Positions 34,091 to 46,264 of a stretch of DNA of 64,000 bases are shown piece after piece; position 1 is the first letter of the stretch, and each line of letters starts with the position of its first letter. A model generated the notes under the pieces. The model was not told the DNA's origin, did no database searches, and was given only the letters and a program-made list of their open reading frames with translations. Both the position numbers and the translations under genes were made by a program. The DNA is from Arctopsyche grandis (Eukaryota > Arthropoda > Insecta > Trichoptera > Hydropsychidae): assembly GCF_051622035.1 (NCBI RefSeq), contig NC_135355.1, positions 4,712,001-4,776,000 of the forward strand, read 5' to 3'.

Positions 34091-36720
34091 GAATCTCTGC
34101 CTATAAAATTTGCTATAGTGATATACTATTAGAAATTTATCAACTTTTGTATTATTTTAACAAATATAATTTTGTTCGATCCATTATTTAATGATATTTT
34201 GAATCCTTGAAAGGCAGTATAATATTTTTTTTAAATATTTCGATACTGATTGTATGGTAATTATTGTAAAAAAATAACCTTTTCAGCTGATAAATATGTA
34301 AACATCTACGACAAACCAATGACTTAGAAAATCTGCCAATTTGTCTGCAAAAAATTTCTCCCTTATTGGTCTAATTAAATTATTTTTTTATTCATATTTT
34401 TGCAATTGAATAAATTGTCGGTATACTGGTAGAAAGCTTTAAGTCAAAAATCCTTTTTCGGAGAAAATCAAGAAATTTTAAGCTCTCCATTTTGTGACCT
34501 AAATAAATCATTATTCATTTTTTGACTAAACAAATTAAAAAAAAAATCAAATTCAATATGGATTTTTAACAAATTCAAAACATCCAATTTTTGAGGTTTT
34601 GACATTTAATCATTTAAAAATGATATTTATCATGTGGTTGATGACCATAGGAACTAAATACATACATACGTATGTAATGTAAACTTATTTTTAAAAAAAA
34701 TTAATCAATCAAATCATTTTTTATTTAAAGTTTCAAAATCAAATCAAATTTAATCAAACAATCAAAAACATTAAAATTGTTAAAAAAGTTCAACCACGAG
34801 CGAAAATTTTTTGTATTTTTTTTATACATTAAGTTAATTTACCTTTTAAATATGAAAATAAGATATTTTAAGTTGTTAATATGTAAATTGTGTCGTATAT
34901 TTAGATATTTTTTGTCATTATGTAAATGCACCTTATTATATTACATCACATAAAAGGAATTGATTATTTTATCACTGTGTTTATCGTCAATTTTAACGCT
35001 CACTTTAAATGTATCCAATATAGCTACATACATACAAATAATTTTAATGTTCAGTTCTAAATATTAGTCCTTTGATTTTATATTATATCATAAATATGTA
35101 TATGTGTATATTTAATTTTGTTTTGTAGTTTTATGCTTATATTGTGTAAAATAGTTTGTTGAAATTTTATGATGCAAAAAAAATATATCATCACATTCAA
35201 TCATTATGTATGCATAATTAAAATATTTTAAGTATTTATTATATTAAAAAACGATAAAAACTAATTCGCCATTATATATGCATAATGCTTTCGTTGAATA
35301 CACACAGCCTTTATACGATTGTGATATGAGAATGAAATGAAATAAAATTGATTTTACATATTTGTATTTGTATGCGCTTTTACTTACAATTGCAGCATTG
35401 ATATTCGTTCGGTTTGCAAGCACATCGGATAACCCGTTTTGGCAGTTGTTAAAATGGACAAAAATGCAAATCGTACGATGTAAACGGGATAAAACGCAAA
35501 TAAAATATGCTAAGTCGTTAATGAATATGTTTAAGAATTAAATAAAATTTGATCAAAATGTGTCCGAGTCAAGGCCACTGGAACATCTTTTCAATTTCTA
35601 CCCAAGATAGTTCCAAAGTAAAAGGTCAAGGCTGACGAATCGTGAAAACTGATGGCGTAAATATCTATTTTTATGATCGTGTTGATACTGTGTCATTGCG
35701 GTTTAACTGACTTTAACTATTACACTTATCGGTCGACGGATATTTCATTATACCTTCCGCGTGTAAATCTCGAAATTAACCGTCGTAGGTATGCAGATTG
35801 TGAGATCAAATTACTTCACGAAAAACCAATAAAAACGGCTACTAAAAATATATCTGGACAAGATCGCATAAAGTCATGCGAAAGTCATGTTCAGACCAAT
35901 GCTGCTGCGAAAACGTATTCGAATTCTCACGGTGCTATTTGGTACCTTGATTTTTAGGTTCAAATTCAACATTGAACCAAAAACTTGAAATTCGATTTGT
36001 ATACAGATAATATATTCAATGATGCGAAGTAAATAACAGTTTTCGTGTGGCTTGTTATGGCGGAACAATGTGTTTAATAGATGTGTTAATTTGCCAGTCA
36101 AATTTAGGACACGCTGTTTGTAATAGATTTAATTTTGATCACACGCTGGATTCAGCCACTTATTTATTTATATTCGAAATAAAAATATGTTTTTAAACTA
36201 ACTTATAAATAATAGAAAAATACTTTATAATAAAAAAGTAAATTAATTACTTTCAAGTGTATATTAACTACGTTGTTCATTTGTACTGAATTTAAACTCC
36301 TATGGGATCGAAACATAATTTAATAAAAATTTTATTCTAATTTTATATCCTTATAAATAAATAAATCGTTTTCAATAAGCGGCTTGTACTTTTAGGAAAG
36401 CTGAAAATATCAAAAGTGAGGATTCTATTGAAAGTTTAATAATAGTTCAACTGTAATTCAATAGGTTGTTTAATCTACAAATAAGTAAATCGATTTTGAT
36501 GCAAATAAAATAAATACTCCTATTTTTTTTGTTCTAATTTTGAAGACGAGAAGATTGGTGGGTGATCTAATTGAAGTCTATAAAATTATAAATAGCCATT
36601 CTCAATTATCTTGTGATAAATCTTCTTACTGGTTTATAATACGGTTTTCTTTTTATTTTTTAATCTCATTCGATCTTTGTATTTTTGTACAAGTTCAAGT
36701 ATTAACAAAACCCTTTGGTT
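34091..36720. other. AT-rich DNA, no gene recognised
   Basis: Very AT-rich with no domain-bearing frame. Frame 35673-35957 (plus, 94 codons) has no family I recognise. Confidence 0.4.
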
Positions 36721-36729
36721 CATTGGTTT

Positions 36730-38080
36730 AAGAATACTTTCCCAAGTATTCTTAAATAAATAATATAATGCGTATAAAAGATTTGATTGAAAGTTTTCAA
36801 TCAATGCATGCAAGTAATAATTTATGACTATAAAAATTGAAGATTGAGCGCAAAAACGCATCATAAAAGTCAGGTGTATGTAAAAAAAGCATATAAACAT
36901 ATAAATATGATTAGAATGACAAGAAGAGGTCGAAAGTGAAACATAGTACGCGAGTGAACACCAATGAGGCATAGATTAGAGAGTAAAAAGGTTAAAGTGA
37001 AAAGGAAAAAACCATTGAGATAAAATAAAATAAAGGGGTTTAGATATATTGAATCTAAACATTATGCTAAAATTTACACAGTGCTGAATGCCTTTTGTAA
37101 GTGGTGATATTTGAATACAAAAATTGGAGATTGAGATCAAAAATAAATCTGACATTTGTCAGGTGTATGTAAAAAATAGCATCGAAGCATATATGATTGG
37201 AACTGTAGAGGGAAAGATCGAAATTGAAATACACTACGTGAGCTAAAATCAAAGACGCATAGATCAGAGAGTACAAAGGTTAAATTGGCAATACAAAGTT
37301 GAAATTTCAAATGAAAAATCCACCGAGTGTGTTCTCGGATACTATAAAACGGTTTAGATCCAATGAATCAAAGCAAAATGCTGAACTTTGCACAGTGCAG
37401 AATGCATTTTGTAAGGGGTGATTTATGAATACAAAAATTGGACGTTGAGCGTAAAAACGCATCATAAAACACAGGTTTATCTAAAAATAATAGAGTGAAC
37501 CTAATAAAAGCTTGTAAAAACATCGAAACACACACACATATGTATGTGTATGGTTGGAATAACAAGAAGAGATCGAAAGTGAAACATATATACATACATA
37601 GTACGTGAGTTAAAAGCAAGGAGTCAGCCATATAGTCTATACTAGAGAGTAAAAAGGGTAAAGTGTCAATAAAAAGTTGAAATTTCAAATGAAAAAACCA
37701 ATAAGGATGCTCTCGAATATAATAAAAGGGTTTAAATCCGCTGAATCTAAACATAATGCTGAAATTTGCACAGTGCAAGCGATTTATGATTACCAAAATG
37801 AGACATTCTGCGTAAAAACGCATTACAACACACAGGTGAATGTAAATGAATAGAGTGAAGCTAATAAAAAGCATAGAAACACACATATGTGTATGATTGG
37901 TATAACAAGATGAGATCGAAAGTGAAACATAGTGAGTGAGTTAACTGAATAAGGCACAGATCAGAGAGTAAATAGGTTAAAGTGGCAATAAAAAGATGAA
38001 ATTTCGAATGAAAAAAAAACCCACTGAGGGTGTTCTCGATTATAATAAATGAGCTTAGATCCACCGAATCTAAACATGTG
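36730..38080. repeat. Satellite-like tandem array, about four units of 280-360 bp
   Basis: A landmark (GCGTAAAAACGCAT or close) recurs at about 36850, 37134, 37449 and 37811. Each unit also has AGATCGAAAGTGAAACATA, GATCAGAGAGTA and GTTTAGAT...GAATC. The hydrophobic minus-strand frames here (up to 172 codons) follow the repeat and are not genes. A lone unit lies at 40030-40262. Confidence 0.75.
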
Positions 38081-38264
38081 TATGTACCTCGTTTATCAAT
38101 GGAGTTCCCACATTAATCGAATTCACTTTCTCACATTCATACGTGAGTAACAAGTTTATTAAAATTCCTGTAAAGGGATAGTCAGATAAGACAGGAGTGC
38201 CGGACTTTGCCCAACCCGATAAAAATCATTTATGTAGATCACATTAGTCAGTCATCACTAAAGA

Positions 38265-38620
38265 GCGGACCCAGAGCGCGCCGTTCATTGTTAAATTGTT
38301 GTAAATGCATTGTTAAAGACTCGCCGAACCTTTTTTTTTGGACTCTAGCTTTGTAAATAGAGCCAAACCGCCCCGATTCCTGGAAAAAGCACGGTCTCTA
38401 TCCGCACTCTAGTCATCACCATCGACTCTAAGAGTAACAGTCATCACCATCGCGACTCCGAGAGTGGTAGTCATTAATATGGACCCCGCAAGTGACGGTC
38501 TACACATCAGCAGCAGAAGAAAGTTAAAAAGTTCCTTAGTGAAACAAAGTTCTACGTATCTCATCTTAAATTCATCATCGTTCCATAATTAAATATGCTT
38601 CTTTTTTTTCGAATATATCT
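38265..38620. repeat. Fold-back fragment plus minisatellite-like stretch
   Basis: 38265-38335 matches the half-element at 8460-8530. Then TCATCACCATCGACTC-like units occur two to three times (38410-38480), followed by text that could be an LTR fragment. Unclassified. Confidence 0.4.
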
Positions 38621-38712
38621 ACCTACATATATATCTATAAATGTAACGTTTCTCGAGAAATTATATATTACATATCTATATTAAATACATAATTATTAAA
38701 TACAAACACATG

Positions 38713-39043
38713 TATGTAAATCGAAACAACACCTGACATATATGGTCAGACATTACAAACATCGTAAACAATACGATTAATAACATATTTCATGTAACAC
38801 TACGAATTTTTACATTCAATAATCATCCACAGAGACATATATGGAGAGAAATCTCGCGAAACCTGAGATACAACAATAACTCAAGGTTTGCAATAGAAAA
38901 TTGGATAGGAAAAGCCAATTTTACAGGAATCGTTTCAATGCAAATCAGAAAAATCGGCAAATTATGATAAGAAACGATCGACCTCGACAAACCAACGTCT
39001 GGCCAACAACGAGACTCTAGTGGGAATCGAACCCGTGACACCT
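38713..39043 (-). mobile_element. SINE-B without tail
   Basis: Body and head match the SINE-B at 20270-20600 (GAATCGTTTCAATG; GGGAATCGAACCCGTGACA). The 3' tail with the hairpin is missing. Confidence 0.7.
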
Positions 39044-39099
39044 TGATAACTGGCCTTCTATTGATAACTGACTTACCACGATAAAATAAACGAATTTTT

Positions 39100-39726
39100 G
39101 TTATTAATCCACAAGAAAAGTCGAAATATGATTTTTCTAGGTGGAATTTTATTTAATTCTCATATAAAGATAATTTAATACATTATCCCTATGAATTCAA
39201 TTCAGATTAGTGTAAATACGAGTAAACACTAGTACGAGCTTTTTGGTCGCAATTTTACCGATTTAAAGTTCAGCACACTTCCAGTTAACCCTTTTAAACG
39301 AAAATAAAAAATAGTGTGGTCAAAACACTATCCTAATAAACATTTTTCAATAGAAAATACTCAATATAATAAAGTATTAACAGTGTGAAAAAATCCCGTC
39401 AAAATAGGTAATTTTGACTTTTGATTTGAACTGGACGACTACTTAGAGAGATTTGAAAGCTGAAAAGTACTACAAATGAAAAATAAAATACCCGACTGTA
39501 GATTCCAATATTCATTTTGAACAGAAAATTAACAGATTTTGAGAAATCGACCGAACATCACCAAGATATAGAAAAATCGTGCGATTTAAAAAACACATAT
39601 ATCTCCGAATCTCGAACCAATCAACACTTTTTATTGCCAGATTCGTGTTTACTGGGCATAGATCTATAAGAAAAGTCATATCCCGTCTCTGAAACATTTT
39701 AAAAGTCGTCATTTGTCGAACAGTGT
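39100..39726. mobile_element. CACTGTTCGACA-end MITE, copy 2
   Basis: The right end TTTGTCGAACAGTG at 39726 is intact; the left terminal repeat is not found, so the copy is truncated or its left end diverged. Confidence 0.6.
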
Positions 39727-39727
39727 A

Positions 39728-40018
39728 ACCTTTCGATGTTCACAGATGCAATTATTAAAATTGAGTTGGATCTTTCTGGCGAGTTTAATAAGGCAAGGTT
39801 CGGAACTTATCGAATCTTCCCTTATTAAACTCGCCTGAATGATCCAACTCAATTTTAATAATTACCATCTTAATAATTGAATCTGTGCACATCGAAAGGT
39901 TACCCGTCATCTGATGTGCAATCTATCATTCTAGAAGACGAGAATTGCATTTAAAGCAGCCGTCCGTTAATCTGTCGTACAATTTGTCTGGCGATTTTAG
40001 AGCGGATGCACTGCATCC
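39728..40018. mobile_element. Second copy of the long fold-back element
   Basis: Inverted arms with AACCTTTCGATGT and AATTGAGTTGGATCTTTC. The right half extends to GGATGCACTGCATCC; the left end is cut by the neighbouring MITE. Confidence 0.7.
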
Positions 40019-40367
40019 TTTTTACATACATATGTATGTATGTAAAAAAAAAGCATCGAAATATATGTTATTGGAATGACAAGAAGAGATTGAAACATAG
40101 TAATTACGTGAATTATAGGCAATAAGGCATAGATCAGAGAGTAAAAAGATTAAAGTGGCAATAAAAAGTAGAAATTTCCAATGAAAAACCATCGTGGGTC
40201 GGATATAATAAGTAGGTTTGGATCCTCTGAACACAATGCTGAAATTGGCACAGTGCTGAAACCGACTATGTATATTGAATTATACAATACTTACATATGT
40301 ACATACATACAATGAATTATACAATATTAAACGATCGTTACTTAACATCGAATGTGGAACGGGCTCG

Positions 40368-40562
40368 TCAATTTTCCATTGTGATAAGTGGCCTCGGGTC
40401 AACATCGACTTGCGCTCTCATGTATGGGTCATCTCCTCTGTCGGCCAGATTTGAGTTATTTGTTCTAAAGAAGTGGTGTTGGGCAAACACGGGGTTCATG
40501 CCCTGGGTCGATTGGCCGATTGGCAAATTGTCGGCAACCTCAGTTACACCACCGTTTCGCAA
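40368..40562 (-). CDS. Hypothetical 64-codon frame, possible orphan exon
   Basis: Not recognised. The frame starts MRNGGVTEVADNLPIGQSTQ and ends DPRPLITMEN. It is polar and not low-complexity, and its third positions are more GC-rich than the flanks, which is coding-like. Against it: a 95-codon frame overlaps on the other strand, and no splice partners were found. It could be a relic exon or a retroelement piece. Confidence 0.25.
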   Translation of the reverse strand: MRNGGVTEVADNLPIGQSTQGMNPVFAQHHFFRTNNSNLADRGDDPYMRAQVDVDPRPLITMEN

Positions 40563-40736
40563 TATAAAAACATTGTATGTCTAGTGCGAAGAAAGTCGAC
40601 CTGACTTGTACCACAGTATTGATAACAATCAATACCGCAATTCAGTACTCATCAAATATATGTACCTCATTTCATTACATTTTGATATTTAATACTATGG
40701 TACATGTATTCGTATTAAAGCTATGTAAATACATCA

Positions 40737-40800
40737 ACCAGCAGTATGGCTCCGTGGTTGATCCCGTGCTAATATTTAATGCTGCTGATCAGACTTGGGC
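40737..40800 (+). mobile_element. SINE-A head fragment
   Basis: AACCAGCAGTATGGCTCCGT followed by GATCCCGTGCTAAT and GCTGCTGATCAGACTTGGG, as in the copy at 41482. Confidence 0.6.
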
Positions 40801-40868
40801 TCAAATATACATACAAAGTAAATAGCATTGACTTTTATTTTTCTCTAAGGATGCATACAAACATACTG

Positions 40869-41287
40869 TTACGTATACTAAAAAGAGCCGCCGAGTAATT
40901 GCGATCGGATTAGGCCGGGTAGCGTCCTGAGAGACCGTGTGACCGGTGTAAGTGGTTTTAAGGATTAGCGACAAGCTAAGTGCATGTAGGCTAAACAATG
41001 GCGACCGAGTTGGCTGGTATTGGTCCTTTCGCAGAATTGACCGGTACCGTGGGAGCGAATGTCGGGGGAAGACATATCCGTACGTGACCATAACAATAGG
41101 TCACATCAATATTAGACGTCGAAGATGTCCTGAGAGATCTATCCCTTATAAGGCGATACTTAGGCGATATCATGTCATTCTGGACTGAGCACTGCCAGTG
41201 CGTGTATCTCCTTAATCATCAATAAATGCTGTGACATGACTGTTGGCCTTTGACTTGGATCCTCCACCCACTTGGATTCACTCGTAA
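40869..41287 (+). mobile_element. Solo LTR candidate
   Basis: Begins TGTTACGTATAC, a usual LTR-type 5' end, and contains GTGACCATAACAATAGG, AATAAATGCTGTGAC and TTGGATCCTCCACCCAC, all shared with the reverse complement of 24655-24960. It is GC-richer than its surroundings. No internal genes or second LTR. Borders are approximate. Confidence 0.5.
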
Positions 41288-41481
41288 TTTAAATAATGGA
41301 TAAATTTGCGGTAATTTTTAGCGGAATTCAACTGTGAATAAAATAACGTGTAATCACTTTTATTGCACACGTACATATTTACTTATTACTCATGAGAAAA
41401 ATAATCATAACGGAGTCAAATATGGATAGAATGCATTATGTACGAGTTTTGATATATTTTTGGACGTGAATATTGTATATT

Positions 41482-42155
41482 AGCCAGCAGTATAGCTCGG
41501 TGGTTGCGTTTATGTTTAGCACCGAGAGGTTATCGGGTTCAATTCCGTGCTAATCTTTAATCCTGCTGACCAGACGTGGATATTTGTGATTCCAAGTTGA
41601 TCATTTCCTATCAAAGTTTGCCAATTTATCTGATTTCATTGCTAAAACGGATCCTCTATCAAATTGGCAAAAACCATCCTACACGCTATGTCACAACTGG
41701 TTCCCGGAAAGATGCACTAAATTGCACTGAATAGCAGTTTCGAGAAGTCATAATTTTCAAAGGCGCTCAAAAAGCACTTGTCCAATAGAATTCCGCAAAA
41801 AAAAAGCTTAGCACCATCGGATAACACACTAATACCCGTTGATGCTTTTTTGTCGAATTCTATTGCGTTAGTTCTCCTTGAGCATCTTTGAAAGTTTGGA
41901 TGTCTCGAGAGTGCAACTGTCTCGAGTGCATTTTTCCGGTCACCGTCACAGCTATCTGAATTTGATTTATGTACAATATGTAAAAATGTATGTACAAGTC
42001 TAAACCCATAGATGTGTCTATAGATTAATTAATTGTTATTTTCGTGTTCTTCAGCCTCTCGAAATACAGCGATTTATGCAATAAAAATGCTGCAATGTTT
42101 GTAATTAATTGTCTAGGAAGGAGCATCGGGGTTTACCTGTTAGGCCTTCATAACA
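41482..42155 (+). mobile_element. SINE-A interrupted by a 246-bp element
   Basis: The head has TAGCTCGGTGGTT and GGGTTCAATTCCG boxes. The body is split at 41698/41945. The tail hairpin (about 42113-42150) is decayed on its right arm. Confidence 0.75.
41699..41944. mobile_element. Terminal-inverted-repeat element with 9-bp duplication
   Basis: The ends GGTTCCCGGAAAGATGCACT and GGTGACCGGAAAAATGCACT (complement) are flanked by GTCACAACT on the left and GTCACAGCT on the right (8 of 9). Duplication length suggests Mutator-like (9 bp) or an 8-bp class. Non-coding. Confidence 0.65.
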
Positions 42156-42345
42156 TTTGCTAGATAATTAATTATAAGTATTATAAAGAAACATGAACTC
42201 AAAATCTACTAGATTTTGAGTAAAAGACTGCAAAAGTCATAAATCTATAAAATTTAAACAATTTTTTTAAACGCTCATATCTCATAAAAGAGAAGAAAGC
42301 AACGAAAATCAATATCATATTCGAAGTTAGTGGGTCAAATTTAGT
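42156..42345. repeat. Repeat family E, copy next to SINE-A
   Basis: Shares GCTAGATAATTAATTATAA and TTAGTGGGTCAAATTTAGTA with the copies in ORC3 intron 5. Confidence 0.5.
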
Positions 42346-42683
42346 AATCTGTTGCTCACTATCATAACATATGTAGGTAGCCAAGTGACTTACAGTGACT
42401 TATATATCCTATAGATAACCATAATGAACGATTGTATGTATGATAGAACGTAATGTATGATATACATATGTTTGATTTATAAATATTTGTAAAACTATTG
42501 TACATTTCTTCACCTTTAAAACCATAAAAAATACTTGTATCGTTGAATAGACGTTTGAAATGATGCATTATAATAGTAAAAATTAATTACCTTGATGATA
42601 TACAGTCAGTTCGTCGTATTGCGTTAATTTTTTTATGTTTTAAGTCCTACATATAAACGACCGAACGAATTGTTGTTTATTAC

Positions 42684-43310
42684 ACTGTTCGACAAATGAC
42701 GACTTTTTTTTTGGTTCAGAGATGAGATATGACTTTTGTTATAGATCTATGCCAAGTGAACACGAATCTGGTAATAAAAAATGTTGATTGGCTCGAGATT
42801 CGGAGATTATGTGTTTTTTTAAATCGCATATATCTCCGATTTTTCTATATCTTGGTGTTGTTCGGTCGATGTCTCAAAATCTGTTAATTTCCTGTTCAAA
42901 ATGAATATTGGAATCTATAGTCGGGTATTTTATCTTTCATTTGTAGTACATTTCAGCTTTCAAATCTTTCTAAGTAGTCGTCCAGCTAAAATTTTACGTA
43001 TTTTCACATGGGATTTTTTACCACTATTAATATTATTTTATATTGAGTATTTTCTATTGAAACATGTTTATTAGGATAATGTTCTGGCCACACTATTTTT
43101 TTTTTTGTTTAAAAGTGACAATTGGAAATGTGCTGAATTTTAAATCGGTAAAATTGCGAGGTAAAAACTCGCTACTATTATTTACTCGTATTTACACGAA
43201 TCTGAATTGAATTAATAGGGATAATATATTAAATTGTCTTTATATGAGAATTAAATAAAATTCCACTGATAAAAATCATATTTCGACTATTCTTGTGTAT
43301 TAATAACAAA
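42684..43310. mobile_element. CACTGTTCGACA-end MITE, copy 3 (inverted)
   Basis: Intact left terminal repeat preceded by TTA. The interior is the reverse complement of copy 2. The right terminal repeat is not seen. Confidence 0.65.
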
Positions 43311-43811
43311 ACAAAACAGTGAAAAGCGTATTTAAAAATTTATATTTTTCCGTGGCATATATTAAAGTTCGATGATGGATTCAACGAGGACGTACATAAT
43401 GACATAATCTCAACGCAAATACGTGAATTATTTATTTAGATGAGAGCATTGTTGCATCGCGATTATATGCTATTCCGCGACCTCAAGTGTGTAATCTGAA
43501 TGAAATCACAATTTTGGCATTTCATATATTATTCATGCTATGTGTGTAGACACAACAGTGTAGTTCGATTGCCTCGCTTAAATTATAGAGATTGATTTTT
43601 ATCGCATCATTCTCATGGTTTGATTTTTTTTCATCATATACGAGAAAGCGATAAACAGCATTTCTAATCAGTTTTTGTACGATAACTAAAATTAAGACAT
43701 CAATGAAAATATTTAAACCTGAACTTCAGTGATAAAGCATCTGTAAATTCCAATAAGTAGATGGCAGGGTAAATGATCAACATTTAAAGTTGCAAAAATG
43801 ACTTCATATTC

Positions 43812-44040
43812 AATACTAGTGGTTTAACCCGGCTTCGCCCGGTATTTGTTATATAAACAGCTTAAACATGAAAAAACAATCTAATAGTAAACATTCATTT
43901 GATTTTTTTATTAAATTTATTTGAATCGAAAAAAAATAATATTCAACGATGTCGATATCATAGTCATAGAACTTTGATTTATTTTCGATGTTCCCAACAA
44001 ACCTTACATACAAAGTCTCTTTCGAAATTACATATATATC
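43812..44040. repeat. Dispersed repeat family C, copy 2
   Basis: Starts TACTAGTGGTTTAACCCGGC and ends with AGTCTCTTTCGAAATTACAT; see copy 1 at 22191. Confidence 0.6.
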
Positions 44041-44333
44041 AGATTTATTACATTGTGAACAGTTAGAAATAGGGACAATTTAAAGGCACATTTTACATAA
44101 CAAATGCGGTTTTATCGTAAGCATTTCATAACATTTGTGTGAATTAAAAATATATATTATCTATCTCATTTAAAAATATAAATGTTCTTTTATTATAATG
44201 CACAAATGATTCGTTCTAAGGAGTTCTTTATTTTTGTTATTTTTATAATTGCACGGTTAAATAGAACCCATTATAAATAAGGTCTGAAAGCTATCGTTTT
44301 TATTAAATTTGAATCCACATATATACATACATA

Positions 44334-45764
44334 CAGTGGCGGCTCGTCCATACGCACTGCGGTACTGCAGCACCCCCAAGGAAATTGAGAAAAATTTAAT
44401 ATTATTATATAAATAAATGTATGTATATTATATGAAAATATCAATACTATTTAAGCGTGTATTAAGCTCGCCCGCACACCGATACATCCAGTAATGATCA
44501 TACATCGCGGTACTAATATCAGAAAGTGAGGCATCGTTTATGATTTTGTGCAGTACGGTTTTCGATACAATTGCTCGAGTGGGCGAAGGAGGGGCGCGGG
44601 GGCAGCTAGAAGCTTGGTCCGTACTGCACTCCCAACAGTGCTATACACATTTCTTGTTGCGTTCGTGTGCGCGCCGCGCACTCGACACGCTCCTCACTTT
44701 TCGTCATTTCTTCTGCACCTTTTGTCTTTCTTTCTACACCTCTTATACTTTCTATCTTTCTACACTTCCTTCTACACGTCACTCTTAAGTATTTAAGATG
44801 GTATAAAAATCAAGAGAAGCTGAGCCAATGTTTTCAAGAACTTAAATATTCTTCTGAAAATACTGATAAAACAATAACAGATTCTACCAATTTACTGAAT
44901 ACAATTTTTTATTTTAGTCGGAACTTTTTCACAAGTTAATGCCGCATGTAGAAATTATTTATAACCAAATGCAATCTAGTAATATCGATGCATTTTCAAT
45001 TAAAGAAAACATAAAAAGTTTTACTAATGTCATTATACAAATACGAGAAAAAATAGAAGCCAAAAATATGTGATGCATATATTATCGCACATATTATAGA
45101 AGCCAAAAATATGTGCGATGTTATTATTAAGGATATAAAAGAAAGATATACTTTTTCTAATCAATTAAAAGCTGTGAAATTATTTAATAAAGAAAATTTT
45201 GAAAAGTACTGAAAGAAAATGCCAATGAAAGATCTACTACTAACCGTTGAATCATATCCAATGCTAGATAAAGAAAAACTTCAAACTGAATTAGAAGTGT
45301 TTTACTCAAGGAAAGAAATGCATAGTATTAACGATTTATTAATATTTTTAAAACTTATGTTTGCAATCAATTTATGCAATGTTCGGAAATAGCAAAACTT
45401 ATTCAAATTCTGCTTACAACTTTAACAACCTCTGAGCCAGAACGGTGTTTTTCATCAATAAATAGAATAAAGACATACATATACGAGTATAAGAAACACA
45501 ATGGTTCAGGAAAGATTGACGGCTTTGTCTATGCTGTCAATTGAAAAAAAAATGATTATGGACAGTAAAAAATTTAACGAAAAGGTGATAGATCTTTTTT
45601 CAAGGAAAAAGACAGAAAAATCAATTTTATAATGAAATAAAATACATATAATGTTTAATTTTGATAGTATTGATGTTAATAGTAAAATATAATCCAAATA
45701 AACATTTTTTTTATTTTTAATCAACCGCAGCACCCCCAGATATCTTATCCACGAGCCGCCACTG
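44334..45764 (+). mobile_element. hAT transposon, 1431 bp, perfect 8-bp target duplication
   Basis: The ends are CAGTGGCGGCTCGT and ACGAGCCGCCACTG, flanked on both sides by CATACATA. Both sub-terminal regions contain GCAGCACCCCCA in opposite orientation. It carries a broken transposase. Confidence 0.88.
44820..45632 (+). pseudogene. hAT transposase pseudogene (zinc-finger MYM-like type)
   Basis: Pieces in several frames: SQCFQELKYS (44820 on), KLMPHVEIIYNQMQSSNIDA (44933 on), VESYPMLDKEK (near 45240) and the C-terminal dimerisation block NTMVQERLTALSMLSIEKK, ending at a stop at 45632. The order and motifs fit hAT transposases related to ZMYM-type proteins. Frameshifts and stops separate the parts and the N-terminal zinc finger is gone. 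Confidence 0.75.
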
Positions 45765-45784
45765 CATACATATGTATGTATGTA

Positions 45785-46230
45785 CATATATAAAAATGAG
45801 TGTCTGTCTGTGTGTCTCGAATAGGCTCCTACGCCACTAAACCGATTACGATGGAACTTTCAGAATTTGTTGTATACATGTCCGGGAAGATTACTGTGAA
45901 AAAAATCATCCAAAAACGGGAACGGAAACGAGAAAAACAGGAATGAGTGTCATTGCAACGCAATAATGTCAAATGTGTTCGCTGCCTGCGTTTTTCCGAC
46001 AAGTGGGAATGGGAATGGGAACTGGAACGGGAACGGGAACGGGAACGGGAACGGGAATGGGAACGGGAACGGGAACGGGAACGGGAACGGGAACGGGAAC
46101 GGGAACTGGATCGGGAACGGGAACGGGAACGGGAACGGGAACGGGAACTGGATCGGGAACGGGAACGTGAACGGGAACGTGAATGGGGATTTCATACGTT
46201 ATTGTGGCATTGCAACGCAGGCCGGGTTCA
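45785..46230 (+). repeat. Dispersed repeat family D, copy with expanded hexamer
   Basis: Begins TGAGTGTCTGTCTGTGTGTC, has CCGATTACGATGGAACTTTC and ends GCAACGCAGGCCGGGTTCAG. The hexamer array sits inside. Confidence 0.7.
46006..46185. repeat. (GGGAAC)n array, about 29 hexamers
   Basis: Nearly pure GGGAAC units with a few GGGAAT, GGAACT and GGATCG variants. All six frames stay open and give dipeptide repeats (Gly-Asn, Gly-Thr, Arg-Glu and complements), so the frames are not evidence for genes. Confidence 0.9.
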
Positions 46231-46264
46231 GCCGTCTTCAATGAAATCGACATATTTTCGTAAA

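Noticed and set aside
37368-37886. A 172-codon hydrophobic minus-strand frame resembling a membrane protein
   Set aside because: It follows the tandem repeat units; AT-rich antisense reading gives Phe/Leu/Ile-rich text, and the frame is not kept in the neighbouring units.
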